Positions 33,767 through 42,043 of a stretch of DNA of 64,000 nt are shown in pieces. The DNA is from JAJDTQ01 sp963422385 (GTDB lineage Bacteria; Desulfobacterota; Binatia; UBA9968; JAJDTQ01), in the NCBI GenBank assembly GCA_963422385.1, contig OY729432.1, positions 1,860,001-1,924,000 of the forward strand, in the 5' to 3' direction. The position numbers were made by a program, and so were the translations under genes. Position 1 is the stretch's first letter, and each line of letters starts with the position of its first letter. A model generated the notes under the pieces. The model did no database searches, had not been told where the DNA came from, and was given only the letters and a program-made list of their open reading frames with translations.

Positions 33767-34904
33767 ACTGCGGTTCTTCAAGTGCTTCGCGCTCCTGAAG
33801 CTGCCGCTCGGCCCTTTGACACTGCTGTCGGGCGCAAATGCCTCGGGCAAGTCTTCCGTGATGCAGGCGCTCGCCCTGCTGCACCAGACCATGCGCAGTC
33901 ACGAATGGTCGACAAGGTTGATGCTCAACGGTGCGAGCATTCGGCTCGGCACCGCATCGGCCGTGATCGATGACGTCTATGGACGGCGCACCTGCGGGAT
34001 CGCATTGCAGGACGGCGAGGCCACCTACGAGTGGGACTTCGGGGGCGAACGCGAGGATATGTCGTTGGCGGTGGAGTTGGTGCGGGCCAAGGGTTCCGGC
34101 GTGACGCGCCCAAAGGCCCTTCGCAACTTGCTGCCGGTGGATTTCGATGCGCCTCAGCGGGCTGATCCCTTAGCCGAGCGACTGTGCCGGCTCACTTATC
34201 TCACTGCCGAGCGGCTGGGGCCGCGCGAGCACTATGCGTTGGAGGACCCCCAGGTCACGCCTGTCGTCGGCCCCAGCGGAGAGCATGCCGCGAGCTTGCT
34301 TTACTCCGGCGCAGACAAGCCTGTTCCGGATTCCTTGGCGATTCCGGATGCACCGTCGACGCAGTTCCGACAGGTCGGGGCGCGCATGGCGCAGCTCTTC
34401 CCGGGCTGCGCTCTGGCGCTTGAAAAGATCCCTCGCGCCAACGCTGTGGCGTTGGGATTTCGCACCTCGAACGTCACAGGTTTCCATGCCCCCACCCACA
34501 CCGGCTTTGGACTGACGCAGGTTTTCCCAATCCTCGTCGCAGCTTTGTCGGCGCGTCGTGACGACTTGCTGTTAATCGAGAACCCCGAGGTGCACCTTCA
34601 TCCCGCGGGGCAGGCGATGATGGGCAGTTTTCTGTCCGAAGTCGCTGCGGCTGGAGTGCAGGTGATGCTGGAGACGCACAGCGACCACGTGCTGAATGGG
34701 GTGCGACGGGCAGTCCGGAACCATGTTCTGGCCCCGGGCGATGTGGCTCTGCACTTCTTTCGGCCCCGGCACCATGCGGAGGAAGACAGCGTTGCGCAGG
34801 TGCAAAGTCCACAGTTGGACAGCGAAGGGAATATCGACGACTGGCCGGACGGATTCTTCGATCAGTTCGACAAGGACATGAACCACTTCGCGGGCTGGAG
34901 TTGA
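33750..34904 (+). CDS. AAA ATPase with DUF3696 C-terminal domain
   Basis: OLD/SMC-like ATPase of 384 residues. It starts MLRQIELRFFKCFALLKLPLGPLTLLSG with Walker A GANASGKSS at residues 29-37. Signature-like GFGLTQVFPIL near 250 precedes Walker B LLLIENPEVHLHP and LETHSDHVLNGVRRAV. The C terminus DSEGNIDDWPDGFFDQFDKDM is the DUF3696 motif. The GTG start lies inside the DUF262 gene, so expression is coupled. These ATPases act as sensors or motors in several anti-phage systems. Confidence 0.88.
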   Translation: MLRQIELRFFKCFALLKLPLGPLTLLSGANASGKSSVMQALALLHQTMRSHEWSTRLMLNGASIRLGTASAVIDDVYGRRTCGIALQDGEATYEWDFGGEREDMSLAVELVRAKGSGVTRPKALRNLLPVDFDAPQRADPLAERLCRLTYLTAERLGPREHYALEDPQVTPVVGPSGEHAASLLYSGADKPVPDSLAIPDAPSTQFRQVGARMAQLFPGCALALEKIPRANAVALGFRTSNVTGFHAPTHTGFGLTQVFPILVAALSARRDDLLLIENPEVHLHPAGQAMMGSFLSEVAAAGVQVMLETHSDHVLNGVRRAVRNHVLAPGDVALHFFRPRHHAEEDSVAQVQSPQLDSEGNIDDWPDGFFDQFDKDMNHFAGWS

Positions 34905-34905
34905 C

Positions 34906-35865
34906 ATGGAGTTCTTCGCCAACGCTCTGTCCATTCATCTCCAGTTCCACGATCTGCCGACGTTTCATGGTGCGCTAGGGAGGCTGATGCGTATGCGGGA
35001 TGTCGCCGATCGCTTTGGTCGGAACCTGTACTGTCATCGGTCGTTCGTAGACGCAGAGCCGATTCCGGGCATACGGATGCAACAGGCTGTTCAGCGTCTT
35101 GCCGTCAATGAACGGCGAGCGTTGATGATCTGGCTGACGGGTCATGGTCCGTTCTGGGACGATCTTCGCCGCCATGACGCCGGCGACTGGCTTGAATGTC
35201 GAGGCGAGATCGTCACGGATACCGCGGTCGGCGAAGCCGCGTATCGAACCCTGCGCGGCGCCGAGTGCGCCCTGATCAGCGCCACGCCGTCCGATTGGGA
35301 CTTCTCGCCTGTCGAAGTGATCCGGAATCGAGAGGCGGAAGGACTGGACAATCAGAACGCGACCCTCGAGAACTGGCGGAACGCCGCCGCGCTGGAAGCA
35401 AGGCTACAAGATACGGCGCCACCGATTCGGTCCTGGGCTGATCTGGATAGTTTCTCGAAGATCCGATTCGGGAGTCTGACGTTTGCCGAAGGCTGCTTCG
35501 ACCCTCTGGCAGGGATCCCGTTCGCCAAAAGCGCAGCGGATCGGATTCTCGCGTTGCTCACTGTTCTCGATCGCTTTGCCAAGGCATTCGACGCGGGCGG
35601 TTCCCGTACATCAGAAGGCAGTCGGATCTATCAGGACTATTTCACGAGTGACAACGCTCGATTCTCCGATTCGTCGGACTCCGAGAAGCGCAGTTTCCGC
35701 ACTGAGCTCACCTTCCCACATCCAGACAAACCGGGAGAGTTTCTTTTTTGCACGTGGCACGGCAAGGTACGCCCCATGACGCTCCGTCTGCACTTCTCTT
35801 GGCCCATCCGCGCGGATGAACCGGTCCACGTCGTGTACGCCGGCCCGAAGCTCACCAAGCGATGA
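34906..35865 (+). CDS. Unknown protein, third gene of the DUF262/DUF3696 operon
   Basis: A 319-residue protein not recognised. It starts 1 nt after the ATPase stop. Residues 10-160 are mixed alpha/beta, with WLTGHGPFWDDLRRHDAGDWLECRGEIVTDTAVGEAAYRTL. The C terminus reads ELTFPHPDKPGEFLFCTWHGKVRP and TLRLHFSWPI, and ends VVYAGPKLTKR, a His- and Arg-containing beta-rich tail of the kind I recall at the ends of other defence effectors; that comparison is untested. No membrane segment. By position it is the likely effector or partner subunit of the system. Confidence 0.6.
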   Translation: MEFFANALSIHLQFHDLPTFHGALGRLMRMRDVADRFGRNLYCHRSFVDAEPIPGIRMQQAVQRLAVNERRALMIWLTGHGPFWDDLRRHDAGDWLECRGEIVTDTAVGEAAYRTLRGAECALISATPSDWDFSPVEVIRNREAEGLDNQNATLENWRNAAALEARLQDTAPPIRSWADLDSFSKIRFGSLTFAEGCFDPLAGIPFAKSAADRILALLTVLDRFAKAFDAGGSRTSEGSRIYQDYFTSDNARFSDSSDSEKRSFRTELTFPHPDKPGEFLFCTWHGKVRPMTLRLHFSWPIRADEPVHVVYAGPKLTKR

Positions 35866-36104
35866 CCTCTTCGGCCGATGCCGGATATCGAACACCAGAT
35901 CCTGTCGGCGAACGCTCGGGGGTATCGTGACGCGCGAAGGGTGGCGGCCTCGACAGGCGAACCGGCAAACGTTGATGTGGTCCCGGAAAATCGGGCAGGT
36001 GGTTAGCCCGGATTTCTCAAACGGGTTGCTGCATCGGGGCTCCGGATCTGGGAAAATGTTTTCGATGACAAAGACATGAACCAGACCAGAGGGGGCTCCC
36101 CGAT

Positions 36105-36831
36105 GCCCCTGCAGGCTGTATTCCAGATTTGTTCGGTTTTGAACCCCTTGAAAGCCGCTCCGTGGTCGTCGCCTTAGATGGCGGAAGAATGACCTCCGAT
36201 GCAGGCGCGCTGCTGCTGGGGGCCGTCGACCGGGCGATTGGATCGATCACTTCGCCGCCTGCTTCATCGGTCGCCGCGACCGGAGGCTGATTGAGCATGA
36301 GGTTCGCACGCTGGTGGCCCAGCGGGTGTTCGCCATTGCACCGGGCTACGAGGACTTGGTCGGCTATGACGGTCTGCGTCACGATCCGGTGATATCGCTG
36401 CCTCGGCCGGCGCGGTCGAGGAGGTGACCGGATCGTTGGTCGGATCCGCCGGCGCTGGCCACATGCGCGCATTCTGTTGCGGGCGGATTCGGGCTTTGCC
36501 CGCGAGCCGTTGATGGCTTGGTGCGAAGCCAACCGGGTCGACTACCTGTTCGGCTTGACGGCAACTCCCGGCTGGTGGCGGAACTGGCAGCGGTGCAGGC
36601 CGAGGGCAAGGAGCGACCGGCCTGGCGCTACAAGGGCTTCACCTGGACGACCCGCAAAAGCTGGTCGCGCCTGCGCCGGGTGGTGGGCAAGGCGGTGTGG
36701 ACCGGCGACAAGGCCACCCCGACGCTTCGTGGTGACCTCGCTAACGCCCGAGCAGGTAGCGTGCCCGCTGGCTCTACTAGACCCTGTACTGCGCCTGCGG
36801 CGAGATGGAGAACCGCATCAAGGACGGACAG
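36105..36831 (+). mobile_element. IS1380-family transposase remnant
   Basis: Degenerate transposase in several frames. It begins after ATGCCCCTGCAG with FGFEPLESRSVVVALDGGRM and TSDAGALLLGAVDRAI, then FAACFIGRRDRRLIEHEVR, TLVAQRVFAIAPGYEDL and RHDPV. After a deletion comes RILLRADSGFAREPLMAW, CEANRVDYLFGL, RLVAELAAVQAEGKERPAWR and GEMENRIKDGQ. These are hallmark IS1380 segments, but the central part and the C terminus are lost and no single frame is open. Together with the IS5 remnant it brackets the DUF262 operon. The 240 bases before it (35866-36104) contain no gene. Confidence 0.82.
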
Positions 36832-36976
36832 CATACCGGCGCTGTCGACCTCGAGCCGCGGCATGGGTGTGAACAGCTTGGCGTGTGCACAGAAGTCGTC
36901 CGAGCGGTCGATCGACCGCAGCAGCGTTTCCAGCGCGGCGTCCGTACCGTATTTGACGTCGAGGATTCCGATGGCA
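36832..36976 (-). pseudogene. Gene fragment of unknown identity fused to the IS1380 remnant
   Basis: The complement reads AIGILDVKYGTDAALETLL, then RSIDRSDDFCAHAKLFTPM and PRLEVDSAGMLSVLD in one frame before running into IS sequence. The composition looks protein-coding. AAGGAG lies 7 nt upstream of the ATC codon that begins this stretch, as if the start codon had been damaged. No family is recognised. Downstream sequence of the gene is missing, apparently replaced by the transposase remnant. Confidence 0.45.
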
Positions 36977-37110
36977 GGTCTCCTTGTGTTGAGGTGGCCG
37001 GAGACTACCGGACCGCCCGGCGATATCTCCGCGGCGGTTCACGTCAACGTGCAGCCCCGTTTCCGACGGACGCGAGGATCAAGGCATGGGCTTTGCCTTG
37101 GCGGGGATAA

Positions 37111-37293
37111 CTAACGCTTCAACTCGATCCTGCGGCCGTAGCTGACTTCCCCCTTGTCTATCCTGAGAGAGAATCCACATTCAGGGTTGGTGCAGACCCA
37201 CGCCTTGTACATCACGGATGCACCGTCCTGACCGTAGTCCGACAGCGGGATCAACGTGCCATTGTCGCATTTCTGACATTTCGGCAACTCCAT
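37111..37293 (-). CDS. Small zinc-ribbon protein
   Basis: A 60-residue protein, MELPKCQKCDNGTLIPLSD..., with CQKC at residues 6-9 and CTNPEC near residue 34, a four-cysteine zinc ribbon. Its start is fixed by AAAGGAGGAG immediately upstream. Function unknown; small ribbons of this type occur as free-standing genes in deltaproteobacteria. It diverges from kdsB. Confidence 0.7.
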   Translation of the reverse strand: MELPKCQKCDNGTLIPLSDYGQDGASVMYKAWVCTNPECGFSLRIDKGEVSYGRRIELKR

Positions 37294-37391
37294 CTCCACT
37301 CCTCCTTTGCAGCGGGAACCGATCATGCGGAACCGTGTGCCTCCCTGCCCGTTTCCGGCTACGACCCGGCAAGTTGAGAGTTGCGTCACAA

Positions 37392-37418
37392 CTTATAGAA
37401 AATCCGTCTTGAAAGCAA
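37392..37418 (-). promoter_or_regulatory. Predicted promoter of the small zinc-ribbon gene
   Basis: On the complement TTGCTT (37418-37413) and TATAAG (37397-37392) with a 15-nt spacer, in an AT-rich patch about 100 nt upstream of the start codon. Confidence 0.4.
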
Positions 37419-37459
37419 GTTGAGGAAGGCCCGGGGGCTAGTGCGGACCGCGACTTTAT

Positions 37460-37489
37460 TTGACATCTCCAACGGGCTGGGGATATGAT
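37460..37489 (+). promoter_or_regulatory. Predicted promoter of the kds-pyrG-lpt operon
   Basis: TTGACA (37460-37465) and TATGAT (37484-37489), spacer 18 nt, about 75 nt upstream of kdsB. The leader contains a small hairpin GTGAGG/CCTCAC near 37527-37543. No other strong promoter is seen before lptC. Confidence 0.6.
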
Positions 37490-37564
37490 GATTCCGGGCT
37501 CCTCACCGGTCTGTATGACAGTCGCGTGAGGCGTCCCCTCACTGCGGATATCGCGTCAAATCTC

Positions 37565-38317
37565 ATGTCGGTTGTGGCCATTATACCGGCGCGTTACGGG
37601 TCCACACGGTTTCCGGGGAAGCCGCTGGCCAGGATCGGTACGAAGCCGATGATTCAGCACGTCTACGAGAGCACCACCACGGCGGATCTCGTGCACCGAA
37701 CGGTTGTGGCCACCGACGATCAGCGGATCCTGGATGTGGTGCGGGCCTTCGGCGGGGAGGCAGTGATGACCTCCAGGGACCACCTGAGCGGCACGGACCG
37801 GCTGGCCGAGGTCGCCGGAGACCTGGAAGCCGAGTGGATCGTCAACGTCCAGGGCGATCTTCCGTTCATCCGGGCGGAAACCATCCGCAGGAGCGTCGCC
37901 TGCCTGGTGCGGGATCCGGCCGTTCCCATGGCCACGGCGCGTACCCCCATCACCTCGGAGCGGGAGTTTCACAACCGGAACGTGGTCAAGGTGGTGACGG
38001 ACCAGCAGGGGTTCGCGTGCTATTTCTCCCGCGCACCCATCCCCTTTCACCGGGGGCAGCCGGCGGAGCCCGCGTGTTGGGGTCATCGTCACCTGGGCAT
38101 CTACGTGTACCGGCGGGATTCCCTGCTGCGTATCGCGTCGATGCCTTCGGTGGAGCTGGAGCTCATCGAGGGTCTGGAGCAGTTGCGCGCCTTGCACTAC
38201 GGCTACCGCATACGGGTGGTGGAGGTGGCGGAGACGGGTGTGGAAGTGGACACGCCGGACGACCTGAAACGAGCCGAGCAGTACTGGAATCGGCACACCG
38301 GGGAGCGCCATGGCTAA
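37565..38317 (+). CDS. kdsB: 3-deoxy-manno-octulosonate cytidylyltransferase
   Basis: Activates KDO with CTP to CMP-KDO for lipid A core synthesis. The 250-residue protein has the nucleotide-binding N terminus SVVAIIPARYGSTRFPGKPL, VATDDQRI, TSRDHLSGTDRLAE, and IVNVQGDLPFI (consensus VNVQGDEP; here D-L instead of D-E). The usual SRAPIPFHR and GHRHLGIYVYRRDSL are present. ATG 37565 matches family starts. The 3' end overlaps pyrG by 8 nt. Confidence 0.95.
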   Translation: MSVVAIIPARYGSTRFPGKPLARIGTKPMIQHVYESTTTADLVHRTVVATDDQRILDVVRAFGGEAVMTSRDHLSGTDRLAEVAGDLEAEWIVNVQGDLPFIRAETIRRSVACLVRDPAVPMATARTPITSEREFHNRNVVKVVTDQQGFACYFSRAPIPFHRGQPAEPACWGHRHLGIYVYRRDSLLRIASMPSVELELIEGLEQLRALHYGYRIRVVEVAETGVEVDTPDDLKRAEQYWNRHTGERHG

Positions 38318-39968
38318 CTTGCGACAGAAGTTCATTTTCGTCACGGGCGGGGTCATGTCCTCCCTCGGCAAGGGATTGGCGGCGGCGTCCATCGGCGCCT
38401 TGCTGGAAAGCCGCGGTCTCAAGGTGACCCTGCTGAAGATGGACCCCTATATCAATGTCGATCCGGGCACCATGAGTCCGTATCAGCACGGCGAGGTGTT
38501 CGTCACCGACGACGGCGCGGAGACGGATCTGGATCTGGGACACTATGAACGTTACGTATCCTCCCCCACCGGGCGGGCCAACAACTTCACCACCGGGCAG
38601 GTGTACGACACGGTCATCACCAAGGAGCGCCGCGGCGATTACTTGGGCGGCACGGTCCAGGTGATCCCTCACATCACCGACGAGATCAAGCGCCGGATCG
38701 TGACGGCGGCCGAGGACTACGACATTGCCATCTGTGAGGTCGGCGGCACCGTGGGCGACATCGAGGGCCTTCCCTTCCTGGAGGCCATACGGCAGTTCGG
38801 GCGAGACTTCGGCAGAGACAACGTCATCTACGTTCACCTGACGTTCGTCCCGTACATCGCGCCGGGCGGCGAGCTCAAGACCAAGCCCACCCAGCATAGC
38901 GTGAAGGAGCTCACCGGCCTGGGGATCCAGCCGGACTTCCTGTTGTGCCGGACCGACCGTCTGCTGAGCCGGCAGCTCAAATCCAAGATCGCCAGCTTCT
39001 GCAACGTGGACGAGACCTCGGTGATCACCGCCAAGGACGTGGAGTGGATCTACGAGGTACCCCTGGTCCTGCACCAGGAAGGCCTGGACGACCGCATCGT
39101 GGAACGGCTCCGGATGTGGACGGGTGCTCCCAGCCTGCGCAAATGGCAAAAGACGGTACACATCCTCAAGAACGCCAGCGAGTCGGTGCGGATCGCGGTG
39201 GTGGGGAAGTACATGGAGATCAGGGAGTCGTACAAGAGCCTGATGGAGGCTCTGGTCCACGGAGGCATCGCCAACGGGGTGCACGTCGAGCTCGATTGCA
39301 TCGACGCGGAGAAGATGGAAAAGCAGGACGTCCGGAAACTTCTGGACGGCGTCCAGGGCATCCTGATACCCGGAGGGTTCGGGGATCGCGGCTCCGAGGG
39401 CAAGGTCCGCGCAGTGCGCTACGCGCGCGAGAACAAGGTGCCGTTCTTCGGGATCTGCCTGGGGATGCAGATCGCGGTGGCCGAATTCGCCCGCAACGTC
39501 TGCTCTCTGAAGGGCGCCAATTCGGTGGAGTTCGACCCCGCGACGAAACACCCGGTGATCAATTTGATGGACGAGCAGAAGGACCTGGACCGGATGGGCG
39601 GCACCATGCGCCTGGGGGCCTATCCGTGCGTGCTGGCTTCGAATTCATTGTCGGCCAGGATGTACCGCAAGAAGCGGATCTCGGAGCGCCACCGACACCG
39701 GTACGAGTTCAACAACGGATACCGGGAGATGATGACGGGGAAGGGGCTGAGGATCAGCGGCCTGTCCCCCGACGGCAAGCTGGTGGAGATTGTCGAGTTG
39801 GCGGACCACCCATGGTTCGTCGGTTGCCAGTTCCACCCGGAGTTCAAGTCCCGCCCGACGGATTGCCATCCGCTGTTCAGGGGTTTCATCCGGGCCGCGG
39901 GGCAGCAGCATTCGTCCGTCAAGGAAGTGCCGCGGATGCGCATCGTGGCGGACGCGTCGAGATCATGA
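38310..39968 (+). CDS. pyrG: CTP synthase
   Basis: Makes CTP from UTP, ATP and glutamine. The 552-residue enzyme has the synthetase domain (KFIFVTGGVMSSLGKGLAAASIG, LKMDPYINVDPGTMSPYQHGEVFVTDDGAETDLDLGHYERY) and the class I amidotransferase domain (GGFGDRGSEGK, nucleophile Cys in FFGICLGMQIAV near residue 385, VGCQFHPEFKSRP). It sits between the KDO genes, providing CTP for the KdsB step, a common arrangement in proteobacteria. It ends in a 4-nt overlap with kdsA. Confidence 0.97.
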   Translation: MANLRQKFIFVTGGVMSSLGKGLAAASIGALLESRGLKVTLLKMDPYINVDPGTMSPYQHGEVFVTDDGAETDLDLGHYERYVSSPTGRANNFTTGQVYDTVITKERRGDYLGGTVQVIPHITDEIKRRIVTAAEDYDIAICEVGGTVGDIEGLPFLEAIRQFGRDFGRDNVIYVHLTFVPYIAPGGELKTKPTQHSVKELTGLGIQPDFLLCRTDRLLSRQLKSKIASFCNVDETSVITAKDVEWIYEVPLVLHQEGLDDRIVERLRMWTGAPSLRKWQKTVHILKNASESVRIAVVGKYMEIRESYKSLMEALVHGGIANGVHVELDCIDAEKMEKQDVRKLLDGVQGILIPGGFGDRGSEGKVRAVRYARENKVPFFGICLGMQIAVAEFARNVCSLKGANSVEFDPATKHPVINLMDEQKDLDRMGGTMRLGAYPCVLASNSLSARMYRKKRISERHRHRYEFNNGYREMMTGKGLRISGLSPDGKLVEIVELADHPWFVGCQFHPEFKSRPTDCHPLFRGFIRAAGQQHSSVKEVPRMRIVADASRS

Positions 39969-40798
39969 CCGCCGAGGTTGGCATCAGCGGCATCCGTGTC
40001 GGAGCGGGGCGGCCGTTCACTCTGATCGCGGGGTCGTGCGTCATCGAGGACAGGGACTCGGCGTTGCGACACGCGTCGTACCTCGAGGATCTGACCCGGC
40101 GTCTGGACATACCGTTCATCTACAAGTCGTCCTACGACAAGGCCAATCGCACTTCGCTGGAGTCGTTTCGCGGACCGGGGCTCGACCAAGGGTTGCGCAT
40201 TCTGGAGGAAGTGAAGCGGGAGATCGGGGTTCCCGTGCTCACCGACGTACACGAGCCCGACCAGATTGCCCCGGTCTGTGAAGTCGTCGACGTGGTCCAG
40301 ATTCCCGCATTTCTCTGCCGGCAGACGGACTTCGTCGTGGGAGTCGCCCGGGCGGCCAGGGTCGTGAACGTCAAGAAGGGCCAGTTTCTGGCGCCCTGGG
40401 ACATCCGGAACGTGGTCGCCAAGATCGTGGCCGCGGGAAACAACAACGTGCTGCTGACCGAGCGCGGGGTCTCCTTCGGTTACAACAATCTGGTATCGGA
40501 CATGCGCTCGCTGGTGATCATGCGGGAGACCGGTTTCCCGGTGGTTTTCGATGCCACCCACAGCCTGCAGCTCCCCGGCGGCCTGGGCCGGGCCTCGAGC
40601 GGCGACCGGCAGTTCATCGCGCCGCTGGCGCGCGCGGGAGTGGCCGTGGGGGTGGACGGCCTGTTCATGGAAGTCCACGAGGATCCGGACCGGGCCTTGA
40701 GCGACGGCCCCACGTCCTTTCCGCTTGACGCGCTCGACGAGCTGCTGCGGACGGCCAAGGACATCGATGACCGGGTCAAAGAGCACGGAGGCCGATGA
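39965..40798 (+). CDS. kdsA: 3-deoxy-8-phosphooctulonate synthase
   Basis: Condenses phosphoenolpyruvate with arabinose 5-phosphate to KDO-8-phosphate. The 277-residue protein has FTLIAGSCVIEDRDSAL, the PEP-binding KSSYDKANRTSLESFRGPGL, VLTDVHEP, VVQIPAFLCRQTDF, KKGQFLAPWD and ERGVSFGYNNLVSDMRSL. Several metal- and non-metal-type enzymes share these; the Cys equivalent of metal-dependent KdsA is present in AGSCVIED. ATG 39965 overlaps the pyrG stop. Confidence 0.96.
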   Translation: MTAEVGISGIRVGAGRPFTLIAGSCVIEDRDSALRHASYLEDLTRRLDIPFIYKSSYDKANRTSLESFRGPGLDQGLRILEEVKREIGVPVLTDVHEPDQIAPVCEVVDVVQIPAFLCRQTDFVVGVARAARVVNVKKGQFLAPWDIRNVVAKIVAAGNNNVLLTERGVSFGYNNLVSDMRSLVIMRETGFPVVFDATHSLQLPGGLGRASSGDRQFIAPLARAGVAVGVDGLFMEVHEDPDRALSDGPTSFPLDALDELLRTAKDIDDRVKEHGGR

Positions 40799-40799
40799 C

Positions 40800-41786
40800 A
40801 TGGGCGGGGCGACGGAGGTCATCCGCAAGGCTCGCGAGGTGCTGGACGTCGAGATCGGAGGGATCGCCGCGGTCAGGGACCGCATCGGCGACGCCTTCGT
40901 TCGGGCCGTGGGCATCCTGCATGGCTGTACCGGCAAGGTCATCGTCACCGGCGTGGGAAAGTCGGGTCTCGTCTGTCACAAGATCGCGGCGACCCTGGCC
41001 AGCACTGGCACACCTTCGTTCTTTCTCCACGCGGCCGAGGCGAGCCACGGCGACCTGGGCATGATCATGCGGGACGACGTGGTTCTGGCGGTTTCCAACA
41101 GCGGCGAGTCGGAAGAGGTGCTGAAGATGCTGCCCCTGATCAAGCGCTGGGGCCTCAAGCTGATCGCCATGACCGGCAACGCGCGATCGACACTGGCCCT
41201 CTCGGCGGACGTGGTGCTCGACGTCGGCGTGCCCGAGGAAGCCTGTCCCCTGGGCTTGTCGCCCACTGCGAGCACCACGGCGGCCCTGGCCATGGGGGAC
41301 GCCATCGCTGTAGTGCTGCTGGAGCGCCGGGAGTTCAAGACGGAGGACTTCCTGCTCCGGCATCCCGGGGGGGCTCTGGGTCGAAGGCTGCTTCTCCGTA
41401 CGAGGGACCTGATGCATTGCGGCGAGGAGATCCCTCTGGTGTCCGAGGACACGCCGCTCAAGTACGTTCTGTTGGAGATCACGTCGAAGCGGCTGGGCGT
41501 GACCGGCGTCGTCGGTCCGGATTCGGCGCTCGTCGGCATCATCACCGATGGAGACCTGCGGCGCTGTCTGGCCAGGAGTGTCGGGAAAACGGACATGCTG
41601 GACCGCAAGGCCGCGGAGATCATGACTCGGGACCCCAAAACCATCGTGAGCGATTCGCTGGCGGCCGAAGCCGTGGCGCTGATGGAAAAATTCTCGATCA
41701 CGTCCCTCTTCATCAAGGCCGAAGACTCGGAGCAGCCCCAGGGGATCATTCACCTCCATGACATGCTCAAAGCCGGTATTGTCTGA
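40800..41786 (+). CDS. kdsD: D-arabinose-5-phosphate isomerase (KpsF/GutQ family)
   Basis: Supplies arabinose 5-phosphate for KdsA. It has 328 residues, with an N-terminal SIS domain (VIVTGVGKSGLVCHKIAATLASTGTPSFFLHAAEASHGDLGMI, SNSGESEEVLKMLPLIK) and two CBS domains (from residue 205: DLMHCGEEIPLVSEDTPLKYVL and EIMTRDPKTIVSDSLAAEAV). The start ATG 40800 lies 1 nt after the kdsA stop. Its 3' end overlaps the scar of kdsC. Confidence 0.95.
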   Translation: MGGATEVIRKAREVLDVEIGGIAAVRDRIGDAFVRAVGILHGCTGKVIVTGVGKSGLVCHKIAATLASTGTPSFFLHAAEASHGDLGMIMRDDVVLAVSNSGESEEVLKMLPLIKRWGLKLIAMTGNARSTLALSADVVLDVGVPEEACPLGLSPTASTTAALAMGDAIAVVLLERREFKTEDFLLRHPGGALGRRLLLRTRDLMHCGEEIPLVSEDTPLKYVLLEITSKRLGVTGVVGPDSALVGIITDGDLRRCLARSVGKTDMLDRKAAEIMTRDPKTIVSDSLAAEAVALMEKFSITSLFIKAEDSEQPQGIIHLHDMLKAGIV

Positions 41787-41886
41787 ACCCCGGGCGGAAG
41801 AGTTGCGCCGGAAGGTCCAGGCCGTCAAGCTGCTGCTGCGGCTCACCGGCAAGTGGGACGCGTTGTTGAAGGAGTACGACCGTTGA
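41758..41886 (+). pseudogene. kdsC: kdsC reduced to its two ends by an internal deletion
   Basis: A 42-codon frame overlapping the end of kdsD reads ...EPRAEELRRKVQAVKLLL directly joined to RLTGKWDALLKEYDR. The first part matches the N terminus of KDO-8-phosphate phosphatase up to the point where the HAD nucleophile motif LLLDVDGVLTDG should begin. The second part resembles the KdsC C terminus (aQGKWdavLerY). The central 130 or so residues, including all catalytic aspartates, are missing. Position between kdsD and lptC is exactly that of kdsC in related operons. KDO-8-P dephosphorylation must be done elsewhere, or the assembly has lost this piece. Confidence 0.7.
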
Positions 41887-41962
41887 GCCGGAATCGGGCG
41901 GGATCGGGAAGAGTTGGGCACGGGAGGATGGCGGATTGTAAAGCAGATTTCATGCCGGTTTC

Positions 41963-41991
41963 TTTACACCCCACAGCGGAATTGTTATTCC
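41963..41991 (+). promoter_or_regulatory. Possible internal promoter before lptC
   Basis: TTTACA (41963-41968) and TATTCC (41986-41991), spacer 17 nt, in an AT-richer gap of 157 bases, about 50 nt upstream of the lptC start. Confidence 0.4.
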
Positions 41992-42043
41992 GAACATAAG
42001 CTACCAAGGCCCCGTCTCCCAAGGCAGGGCATGGATCCAGTCC

